Made by a program: the position numbers and the translations under genes | In this document: in pieces, positions 9,950 through 19,933 of the stretch | Numbering within the stretch: position 1 is the first letter of the stretch | How the letters are laid out: the number at the start of each line of letters is the position of its first letter | NCBI GenBank assembly: GCA_038503075.1 | Contig: JBCAML010000016.1 | Coordinates: 248,001 to 312,000, forward strand | Source: Gyromitra esculenta | Lineage: Eukaryota > Ascomycota > Pezizomycetes > Pezizales > Discinaceae | DNA: 64,000 bases | Reading direction: 5' to 3' | The notes under the pieces: model-generated | What the model was told of the DNA's origin: nothing | The model's database searches: none | What the model saw: the letters and a program-made list of their open reading frames with translations, nothing else

Positions 9950-10936
9950 TTAGGCATCCTGAGTCCCAAACGGGCCCTTCATCACCATATCCAGCCACTT
10001 TTGAACCCTCGGATCCATCACCACTTCCTTCGGAGCATCCACGTCTGACCCAGAGTTCTGGGGTATGGCCACCCCCGAAACCAGCCCTAGAGAGCTCGAC
10101 ACCAATTCCTGTGGACCCACTGGTACCGGAATCGGAGAACGAACCGGCTGCGTAGCCTTCGTCTCTAACTCTGCACGATAAGGCAAGCTCTGCTTCTCGG
10201 CGCGTATCTTAACTGGGAACTGCGTGTGTGCAGACATGGGTGTTCCAACTGGGGTGCGAAGAGGTGAGTCGAGCATATGTGGCTCGTTAGTGCGGGACGT
10301 AACTTCCTCTTCTTCCTCTTCCACTTCTTTCCTTGAGCGGTATCTACGTAGGCTGTCGTCAAGCATGCGGGTACGCCAGGCGTAACGAGCTTTTTGGTCG
10401 CTAGGAGCCGGAATAGACGTGGGAACAGGAGTAGCCGCAGATACTGGGGCAGACGGGGAAGCAAGAGTAGGCGTGGAAGAAGCAGTCTGCAATGTCTCGG
10501 GGGAGCGTTCTTCCCCTTTTACACCAGCGCTGGGACTCTCCACCCCACCAGTGGGAGCCAGGAAAACATCCTCAAGCCCTGGCATACCAGTACTAAAGCT
10601 CGCGCAGTCCACATGAACTGCAGAATCCGCCCCCAGCTCCGGCAATACACAAGACCTCACCAAATTCGGCCGTCTCAGCAGTGGCTTCCCAGGCAGCTTC
10701 ACCCCACGCTCACCCGGCCACAAATCAGCCAGCGAAAGCGCCCTCTCCCCCTCCGGAAACCACCCCTTCGCATATCGTGTCCCCCAGCTATTCGATGCCA
10801 GCTTCTCGGTGTGCAATTTCATCGTATCCATAAACTCACGCATCTCCGGGTTTTCGGCGGGACCCTTTTTCAGCGGTTCACGCCCGAGTGCTCCTGGCGG
10901 GAAATATCCAGAATTTGAGTGCATACAGTCTTCCTT

Positions 10937-10969
<33 letters not shown>

Positions 10970-11378
10970 CTTTCGGCGCTCGGCAGCGGCCTTGGCGCGT
11001 CGCTTTCGCTCGTTCATCTCTGCTCGGAACTCTACGCGCACTGCAGCGACGTCGGCGCGCAGTTCGTAGCGCACGTCTTCGAATAACGACGTTATCATAA
11101 GCCCCATCTCGGTGCAGAGATCTTTGAATGCGGCGGTTATGGCATCGGAGTTTTGGGCTTGCAGGGAGGCGGTGTGCGTATCGAGGGCGGCGGCAGTGAT
11201 GGCTTCGAGACGTGATAGTGCGGCTTGTTGGGTGGTTTCTAGGGTGGCGAGTTTGGCATCTAGTCTGTTTTCTAGTGTGGCTTTGATGGCGGTCATGCTA
11301 GGAGGGTTAGTTAAGTACACGGGCACGGGAGAGGAGGGAGAGGGTTTACTTGGGTGGTGCTTCGGGACCATAAAACAT
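9950..11378 (-). CDS. Hypothetical coiled-coil protein
   Basis: The proposed model has a 29-nt first exon (11350-11378, MFYGPEAPPN), an intron at 11298-11349 (donor GTAAAC, branch TTAACTAAC, acceptor CTAG), and one large exon. The product is about 458 aa. Residues about 11-125 form a long amphipathic alpha-helical stretch (ATLENRLDAKLATLETTQQ, then VRYELRADVAAVRVEFRAE), probably a coiled coil. It ends in a basic segment and an Ala-Asp repeat. The rest is Ser/Pro/Thr-rich with an acidic run near residue 360 and the C-terminal motif PRVQKWLDMVMKGPFG. No signal peptide or membrane helix is visible. Function is not recognised. The frame also stays open through the intron, so alternative N-termini are possible. 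Confidence 0.72.
10938..10969 (-). repeat. In-frame (GCAGAC)n hexanucleotide repeat
   Basis: About five copies of the hexamer lie inside the coiled-coil gene and encode alternating Ala-Asp. Hexamer changes keep the frame, so length can vary between strains without breaking the gene. Confidence 0.9.
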
Positions 11379-12042
11379 ATAGAGATCCACAAGGTAGAAG
11401 ATTAGAGCAAAACCAACGAAGAGAAAGAAGAACATAGGTGCTGGAAATTGAAGAGTTGAGAGGGTGAGTCGAGGGGCTTTTATTTGTTGGTGTTGGGCGG
11501 TGTTGATGACATCGTCGTTTAAGTTAGTAGTAATTTTAACCGTAGAATTAAGCAGTTTTAGAACAAGTATGATGTAGGTCTGGTTGAATTTGAATTTTGA
11601 GGGGCGTGGTTTATATTGGGTTTGAAGGCTGAAAATTCAACAGAAAACTTGCGATACCGTGGCTTGTTGAATACATTCACGAATTATCACTCGCGACATT
11701 TCGTCACCCCAAGCTCATCTAGACTGCTAAAGGAATAGAAAACAACTTATGGGGACTTGGATATTCTAATCTAGAGAGCTGCAGGTTGATGGCGGTCGAC
11801 ATTAAATCCCTGGTATCTACATATCGGCATTTGCGGGCAGAACTTAGGCAGCTACGTACTGATTTACTACTACACCACATCCCCGGCAAAGATAGAGCAA
11901 TCAATAACATTTCTCAGAGCACGGCAAAAATAACCAAACCAGAATCACAGCAAGCGATTAGATACAAATAAGGAAGCAGTAAAACCAATACAAACAAGAG
12001 AGACAGCACCAAAGGAAAACAACAAAATCGCCCCCCCAAATT
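11379..12042. other. Intergenic, no gene seen
   Basis: Upstream region of the coiled-coil gene and 3' flank of the membrane-protein gene, AT-richer than the coding parts. Nothing else was recognised. Confidence 0.55.
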
Positions 12043-12735
12043 CTATCTACTACCATTCTCTTCAGTCTCTCTTTTAGTACAACTAAGATCCAAGTCTGAT
12101 GGCATCCTAGAGGCGGCCAGCAGCGACTCCTCGATATCTCTGTTGAGATTTTCCCGGTCTTTACGCTGTACCCACACGTTCCAAGAGTTGTACCCGTGGC
12201 CATCCCTACGTTCCGCATTGCTCTTGTCAGGGCGAGAGCACACAGACGCTAATCGAGCTCTCGTTACTAGAAGTGCTCTGCGGAGAGCTATAACCTCCTT
12301 GGATTTCTCTTCCTTCTCTCCCTTCTCTTCTTCCTCCCACTCTTCCTCTCCTTCTTCCTCCGAGTCCGAATCTGAGCCCGAGGAACTAGGATGATGTCCC
12401 CATTCATACATAAACTCTTCCGCGCGCCCATTCTCCTCATCAGCCTTCCTCTCCTCCATCCTCCTATCCCGCAACCACAGACAGCAAAAAGCAACCACGC
12501 CCACCAAAAAAACCCCGGAATAGCATAACCAAAGCAAGGCCGTATCCATATCGTTGCTGGAATTCTCAAAACAGGGATCGTTCTCCAGTACTCTCACTCC
12601 GATGTTGGTGCCATCCAGGTCGCATCGGACTGCGGTCTGGACTAATTTGCCGGATTTGCAAGTGAGGTTTATGGGGATTAGTTTTCCGGGGGTGCAGGTA
12701 ATGATTTCGAGAAGATTGAGCTCGGTGGCATTCAT
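12043..12735 (-). CDS. Hypothetical single-pass membrane protein with acidic cytoplasmic tail
   Basis: A single coding exon of 230 aa. Residues 1-63 are polar and hold several Cys and Asn-linked glycosylation sequons (NAT, NLT, NSS). A membrane helix follows at about residues 66-88 (ALLWLCYSGVFLVGVVAFCCL), then a basic stop-transfer (RDRRMEERK). The tail has a long Glu/Ser cluster at about 115-145 and ends in basic and Ser-rich sequence. There is no cleavable signal peptide, so topology with N-terminus outside is inferred from charge. A 5' leader intron is likely at 12737-12810: donor GTAAGT, acceptor CTCTAG two bases before the ATG. This supports transcription from this strand. No known family was recognised. 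Confidence 0.7.
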   Translation of the reverse strand: MNATELNLLEIITCTPGKLIPINLTCKSGKLVQTAVRCDLDGTNIGVRVLENDPCFENSSNDMDTALLWLCYSGVFLVGVVAFCCLWLRDRRMEERKADEENGRAEEFMYEWGHHPSSSGSDSDSEEEGEEEWEEEEKGEKEEKSKEVIALRRALLVTRARLASVCSRPDKSNAERRDGHGYNSWNVWVQRKDRENLNRDIEESLLAASRMPSDLDLSCTKRETEENGSR

Positions 12736-12810
12736 ACTAGAGGAAGGACAGGAGCTGTTGGGTTGTGTTAATCTTGGTAGTTGAGCGAGGTAGGTTGAGG
12801 TTGTACTTAC

Positions 12811-14676
12811 TTGTGGTATTGAAGAAGCTTTTCAGAGATTTTGATAGGTATCGTGAGAGGGAAAGCTATCTTTGGACCCCTCGGCGATGAAGATTTCTTT
12901 TTTGGGGTGAGAAATACATAAAACCAAAATTTGTAATCGTTGCCGAGGGTAGAAAGTTCTTATGGTTTCCGGATTCGCTAACCCCATAGCTATCTACACA
13001 ATCTAGCGAGTGAAGTTAATTACGAAGCGGCCTAGATTCTAGTCGCTTTATATTTCTACAAGCTGAGAGGCAAAAATCACTACCATTTTACGTTAAGCTT
13101 CAGGTGTGGAAGGTTTGATTTTCCGAGATGAGCTGAGCAACCACAATTCTCGTGCTTTCACTGAATCATGCGTAATCACTCGAATTGAGTATGGACTACA
13201 TGCTGAGACACGTACTACCAATGCGTACCCAGCACAGATATCTTAATACCTCTGAGATATATCTGCTATCCTCTGAACCATATAGCAAAAGAAAAAAAAA
13301 ATCCGATAAATCATTTGGGCTAAGCCACACCTCTAGGATTGCTCACCCCCAAAAACCCCCCACTTGAAAATTTGTTCGGTGCGTACGCAGTATGTAATGG
13401 GCATGTGGCCTGAGGCCACCCAAAACCAATTCTAACACGAGTTTTCTAAGGTTCTTAACTGCCGCCGCGTTGTTATCTGCGTTATCAGTAAAAGAGAGAT
13501 TAAAGGTCAACATTTGGTGGGAGATAACGTGGTCCACAAAATCTGGAGGAAAAAAATAGGCTACACGTATACCCACCCCGCCTCGCTAATTCCTTCTTCA
13601 ATATCAACCGTATTAAGTGCTTTCCATACCAGAATCAATCAAGACCGACCATTAGATCGGTGACTGCTCCCGCCCCCTATCAATATTCCAACACCGATTT
13701 CCACACCACTCGAGGAATAAAGTATAAACTAAAACAGAGCGTCAAGCGCTATTTGCGCAGCCTGACAAAGCCCACAGTTATAAGAGCGAGTTTAAAAGGT
13801 GAGGGCTGAGAGTAATTCGCATATATCCCCTCCTAGACCCTGACATAATTTAACCGTCATTAAAGTTAGGGTGATGGCATTTTCCAAGCAGCGAATGTGC
13901 AATACAATACCAACTGATATTCAGCTCCAGCACATGCAGAAATCGATAGCTTTAGTACAGAGAATTGCTCCTCTTTCTGATCCTCGGGTAAGCGGAATTA
14001 CTGACGGGGCCATTCCAGAGGGCTTTATGCCCAGGCTGAAGTCATCACGACTCACTCGCACGCGGCATTTCCAGCGTGCGGATAAGCCGGCAGCTGGTTC
14101 GAGTAAAATTGAGACATTCTCGAGTGTGTCGTTGCTGGAAGATGAATGGCTGCAAATCAACGTGCTCAGGTTTCAGACTCCTAATTCATGAAGAGCCTTG
14201 CTTTTTTCTACCCCGCTCCTGAGTTAGTGCTCTTCCTGGCTGCGTAATTCGACGACAAGCTTTTTTAATCTGGAATTTAGACCCCTTGGATCATCCCAAA
14301 AAAAAACAAGCTTTTTATATTTTCTTTTCGGTTCTTTTCTTTTTTTCCCCTGCCGCCTGGTCCAAGACCTACAGCAACTCAGGCCAGGTTGCGATGAGAA
14401 TTTTCAGAGATCCTTCTCACACTTAAGTTACCGCCTCCCCCCATCCGTCCCACTACCTTGGTCCATCCTCCCACGAAATTCCGTTTACTCTCCATGAAAT
14501 TGGTTCGTCCTTCCACAGCAGTGTGCCAAGTGGTCTACTATCCCATGGCAGTTGCCCGTCCAACCTTTCCACGATCATGTATGTTCGACCTTAAACCCCC
14601 TCGACCTTCTTTTTATACAGAGCACTAACTAACATGCTATGGTAGCGGCCCCAACCCATGACCCCGTCTCCGCAAA
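12811..14676. other. Intergenic between divergent membrane-protein genes
   Basis: AT-rich to about 13.9 kb with pyrimidine-rich blocks from 14.3 to 14.6 kb, which could be the promoter side of the plus-strand gene. Frames at 13343-13576 and 13871-14191 have no recognisable content. Confidence 0.5.
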
Positions 14677-15338
14677 ATGCCCAGCGTTTCGAGAGCCCGT
14701 GAGCCCGTGAGCGCAACCTTCTGGCAGACGATGGAGTCCGCGGAAGAAGTAATCAACAGTATCCATCCCCGTGGACTGTTGCAGTCACCATCTACAAATG
14801 AAACATCATCTTCAAATGTATCACAATTTCCAACCTCAACACCATCCTTCCGCATGCCGCTCATTGAGAAAATCTTCGCCACCATCGCCATCTTGATGCT
14901 CGTTACGCTTATACTGCTTTTCATTTACGTGCTCATGTCTACGGGGAGGGAAATGAACGACCTGCTTAAAGGAACCGGTGGGGACTCTAAAAAGTCCCCT
15001 GAAAAGAGCAGCTCGAAGTCTCCCATTTCGGCTCCATCCCCGGTGAAACTGAGAGATCAGAAATCCGATAGAGCTAGGCCAGTCTCAAACTTGAGCCCTA
15101 CCCCCAGCGTCAAAGATTCGCTCTCGGAATCCGATCAGTACTGGCTATGGTGGTCGCGGAAGGAAAATAAGATCGAGGATGAGGAAGCTAGGCTTGGGCC
15201 GCGGGATTCGCCGCGAAGGTCGCGGTTAAATAAAGGTCAGTAGTATTAACGTTCGCTCATACACGATTAGAGACTAATTCCCACACAGGATATGGTGAAA
15301 ACGTAGTAGGTGTAGCTGGAAGCAGTCGAATGGCATGA
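14677..15338 (+). CDS. Hypothetical single-pass membrane protein
   Basis: The first exon runs from the ATG at 14677. The predicted membrane helix lies at residues about 65-88 (IEKIFATIAILMLVTLILLF), after a Ser/Thr/Asn-rich N-terminus with NET and NVS sequons. The tail is Ser/Lys/Pro-rich, with the motif SESDQYWLWWSRKEN near residue 155. Without splicing the frame stops at 15243 (ends LNKGQ, 188 aa). A strong intron at 15236-15288 (donor GTCAGT, branch ACTAAT, acceptor CACAG) overlaps that stop. Removing it replaces the end with a tail of about 16 residues stopping at 15338; this version is given here, with moderate certainty. No family was recognised. General design resembles the 12.0-kb protein, but the sequences are not similar. 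Confidence 0.62.
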
Positions 15339-17705
15339 TACCAGCACCAGCAGCCTACGATGAACCGTTTTCCTTTCTCGATCAACCTCAAGATATTGAT
15401 CCTGCTCAAGAAATATCTCGGAGAACTCAAATGATCGTATACACAGGCCCAACAGGCAGTGACATGATAGTTTCCTTTGATCATGTATAACACGAATAAT
15501 GATAATCATTTGCCTTTATATACAAAAGATACTTATTACCTTATTTTGGTGTCATTTGTGATAAAACCTAACGGTGACACCTTTATTTGGCGGTACTAGT
15601 CCAGAATACAACCCCCGCCAGGCTGCCCTGGACGTTTACGAAATTCTCTACTAGCCTAACCCATCACGACTAGAAAGAAAAAAAAACTCATGAGCAAATC
15701 GAAATCATGCGAGCTACATCACTATGCCAAAAAAAAAAGCTAAGATTAAATATAAATTAAATAGCTACATCTTAACAAAAATAATTCGAGTACTCTCACG
15801 TAATCACCATACAGCTCACTCAACTCATCAACGTCATCTTACGCACCTGATCATCATCTTCGCCAACCTTTCTCCAAGCCGAAGCAACCGCAGGACAACC
15901 ACCACCTAAGGAAAAAAGGTACAAGGGTCCCTAGTAACGATTATACCTACTTAGTTCATTAATAATACCCTTCTTACCGCTTACATTTACGCCCCCTCGA
16001 TTACTACACAACGAGATGAACCCACGCCCAGGACGCCATCTACATACTTCTTTCGGACTATGCTAGATGGGGAAGGCGCTTGGGCTGGAATGTTGAAAAG
16101 AAATTAGACGGAGAAGGGAGTGGTTCGATTATCGAATCAGAATAATATTAATATCAAATATATAGGTAGCTATGCCAAAATGGTTTGTCTGAACCGAGGT
16201 ATTGGGGTTAGGATTAAGGGAATAGGCGCGCGGGAATTTATTTTTTTGCGAGGGTGTTGATGTGACGAGACGAGTGTGTAGGGAGGGGAGGTTTTTTTTT
16301 TTTTGACATCATTGATCATGCGGCCGTTCGAATCGTCTAAAGATGACCTTAGAGGCGAATTGTTGCCGATTAGTTAACTTTACAACACGCGTGTATATAC
16401 CTTAAATTAGTATGTGTAATAAATATGTTCACGATGAAGGAGCTCGAATACCACTACCAGAGTAGTGCTTTCGGATAGATGGCCATAAGAACACGTTCTA
16501 GGAATCAGCGATGATCGTGAGGTCTAAACCCTTTGAGATGCTGATAGGCCTTAGTGTAGACTTGTACATTGTTCGGGAAGCACAGATGTTAGAGGTCCGT
16601 AGAGAAGTAGCCGGCTGTGGGGAGGACCTGGATAGTTATATTAGACTGGCATCCTTCCTACACCCAACATTTTGTCCTTATCATAAAAATGTTACCTAAT
16701 GCTTCCTAAACAAAAACACAAACACAAATGTAGAATTATATTTATCCGGAGTGGTGAAATATTGTGGGTTTCGGAAACATACGGCATAAGCTTGACTTCC
16801 TCCACAATATATTAGATGCCTAAGTAAACGTACTCAATTTTTTTCGAAAGCATACTACAGTCTCTTTGCTATGCTTGTTACTATGCACAGCGAAGCCAGT
16901 CAGATGAACTAATATTCCCTCGGGCCGAAGTGAACTAGTTAATTACACGAGTAAAAATTCGTAGCAGAGAAAAGGAAAATGGTGGGCTAAAGAACCTGTA
17001 GTTCCTTGACCCTGGAAACTATGCAAAATTGTGCGAATGAACCTTTTAATTACTCTCTCGGCAGCTACAAGCTTAAATAGGAACAAAAAAATTAAAGAAC
17101 TAATTTCCGAGTTCCGATACGAACCGGTTTGGGTGGTCAGAAAAATATCACTTGTCAGAGACCAAGAGACTGTGGGACGCGTGTACCATAAAGCATAGTT
17201 CATAGTGTCTAGGGCAACTCGCATCTGGTAGTGTAGGTATCTGGTATTACAGAACAGATCCCAGACCAAAAAAGGCCTTATGTTCATTCAGATTCATCGC
17301 TATATCGAAATAAACACTACTAGAACATAAGGAATTTTAAACTTGACAAAAGAAACCGAAGAAAAAAAAAACATGCCATCCACACGCTCACAGACCAATA
17401 CAACCGTAAGAAGAGAAATTTAAGATATTATGGAAACACATATGTAAAAAATCGAAAAAACACCACACACCAACCCAACCAACTAGTGACTTTAATACAG
17501 AGTGATGGTCTTCCACGATGGGAAAACTGGAAGACTGAAAGGCGTAAGTTCTTTTTCACAAAAAAAAATAAGATCCTTGGATTTGACAGATACGAATCAT
17601 CTTCTTTGGATGAATCTAGTGATAAAATCGAAACAAACGTAGAAAATTCATGGCCAGAAAGATATCGCTCAAGGAAATAGCAAGGAGAAATTTTCTTTAC
17701 ACCAT
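15339..17705. other. AT-rich intergenic, no gene seen
   Basis: About 2.4 kb with many short stop-interrupted frames, A/T homopolymers and no family motif. No paired terminal repeats were found by eye. Confidence 0.55.
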
Positions 17706-19933
17706 TTACAACAGACCACCACAGCCGAAAGACTGTTCTACAGAAAAGGCACCAGCACTCTTCCACAAGTCGTTCCTCCATGTGAAAAAGGCAGCCCTCG
17801 GGCCGACAGCACTCTTGATAGCAGCAATAGCGTCCTGCTGCTCCTGGATGCCGGGAATAGCGTCACTGTTCGAGTCCCCAGATGATGGCCAGCCGGTTTC
17901 TAGAATCCAGGCTTGCTTTCCGTTACAAGCGTCTAGGATAATTATGTTAGCACTATTTCAGGTCATGTTTAGAATGAATACACATACCCTCAACAAGCTG
18001 AAGCTGACCAGCCACGAAAGTACCAGCAGCCTTAGCGGTGACTGTGGGGTTGAAGAAGGGATGGATATTAGCACCCATAACGTCAACAGCGGGGCAAAGT
18101 GTGTCCTTGTATTGCTGAATAATGTTGAGAGGTTCAGCGGTAGTAATAGGACCGGTATAACCAGCAGACTTGAACTTGCTTCCGACAGAAGCGATATAGC
18201 CAGCCAAATCAGAAGCACTGCAAAATCCGTTGAAAACAGACTCGTTGCCAATGACCATCATAACAATCTGGCTCCATTTACCCCAAGTCATAAGGTCTGA
18301 AACCTGACTATCGCCAGTGCTAACGCCGCCAGCCTTAATGTAGATACCCATGATTATTCCTAGCCCATGGGTCTCACAAGCGCCACCAACGTACTCAAGA
18401 CCGTGGCAATCAGTGGAGTAGATACGGACATTCGGGATACCTTTGGCAGCAATAGCAGCAATGTCAGATTCAATGTCAGATTGAGACCTGCATGAGCCAT
18501 CATCGGCATACGGAGAGTAGGTAACAGCCCAAGGTGCACCTCCGCTAACAGGAGATTGGGACGGGGCGGCGGATGAGGAGCTGGAGCTGGATGTGACAGC
18601 AACGGAAGAAGCTGGAGCGGCAGTGGTGGTAACGACTGGAGCAGTAGTCGGGGTAGTCGGGGCAGCCGGAGTAGTCGTGACAGCAACAGCGGTAGTTGTG
18701 ACAGCGGCGGCAGTAGTTGTGACAGCAGCAGCGGTAGTTGTGGCAGCAGCAGCGGTAGTAGTTGGGTCAGCATTTAAGAATGGGCATGTCACAACCTGGG
18801 ATGTCACGGTGATCGTGGTAACAACCTCGGGCTGAGTGTAAACTCCAGGGGGGTAGGCAGTCGGGACCGGGTATTCGATAGGAACAGTGGCTGTGCCAGT
18901 GACGGTAGATGTGGTTGCACCAATTGTGTATGTACCAGCAGCAGGGCAAATATAAGTGGTGGTATAGATCTTGCTGGTAGTGACACCATTCTCAACAGCA
19001 ACAGTCGCAAGCGGGCAGACAACAGTGGTCGAGGTTTCAACAATGGTAATGACACCACCGTAGGTCTGGGTGCCAGGAGCGAGAGAGGTGGTTGTAGGAA
19101 CACATACTACCTCAGTGTTGGTGAGTGTGAGGGTAGTCGCGGGAATTGTATAAACACCGGGAGTTGCAATCGTTGTAATTACAGGTGTGGGGACAACGGC
19201 CGCGGGAGCAGATGGCAATGATGCAGGAACTGAAGCCTTGGAAGTCACTGAGGATGCAGCAGTCACTGTAACCATAGCAGTCGATGTCCAAGTTGATGTC
19301 AATGTACTAAGCAATGTGGTGGTGATATCCTCACTTGTGGAGGGTACCGCGACTGAGGTTGGCACACCTGCTGAGGTTGAGACTGCGACCAAGGTTGGCA
19401 CACCAGTTGAGGTTGAGACCGCGACCAAGGTTGACACACCTGCTGAGGTTGAGACTGCGACCAAGGTTGGCACACCAGCTGAGGTTGAGACTGCGACCAA
19501 GGTTGGCACACCAGCTGAGGTTGGGACCGCAGAAGATGTGACTGGGACCGCGGAAAATGTAGCTGGGACCACGGAGGATGTGGCATCAATCTCATGAATT
19601 GGCACAACAGTCTTCATGGACCGAATAGTTGTGGTAGCATTTGCGACAACGGGAGGTAGCGGAGCAGCTATTGAAGCATATAATTAGACAATTGATCCAT
19701 GTCGCGATCATATGATATCACGCTGTATCTATTGAAAATTACTCACGAGTATAATCAACCAAGTAGGACGTAACATAGGTCGAGCACACGCAATCGTCAT
19801 TGGCAGGAGCCTGAGGCATGCGGGCAGCCAGCTCAGGGTGAGCGTGGGCATGACGGCGGTGAGCGTGCCCCCGAGCAGACGCGCTGCTGAGAAGAGTGGT
19901 TGCCGCAAGGGCTAGAAGACTGCTGTATCTCAT
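17706..19933 (-). CDS. Secreted GH17 beta-1,3-glucanase / glucosyltransferase, BtgE type
   Basis: Three exons (19747-19933, 17988-19667, 17706-17932) encode about 697 aa. A signal peptide (MRYSSLLALAATTLLSSASA) precedes a His-rich stretch. Residues about 90-410 are a Thr/Ser/Val/Ala-rich, probably O-glycosylated linker with 12-residue repeats (TLVAVSTSAGVP) and PTTT-A clusters. The catalytic part begins at about residue 425 (WAVTYSPYADDGSC). It carries the acid/base Glu in MMVIGNES and the nucleophile Glu in WILETGWPS, the two GH17 signatures. The end is EQSFGCGGLL, without an obvious GPI signal. GH17 enzymes of the BtgE/Scw type act on beta-1,3-glucan in the cell wall. An in-frame ATG 16 codons upstream exists, but the chosen start gives the better signal peptide. 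The 17932/17988 junction restores DACNGKQAW. Confidence 0.92.
19357..19524 (-). repeat. 36-bp tandem repeats in the GH17 linker
   Basis: About four and a half copies of a 36-bp unit (core GTTGAGACTGCGACCAAGG on the plus strand) encode the 12-residue repeat TLVAVSTSAGVP with few changes. Copy number may vary between strains, changing linker length. Confidence 0.9.
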
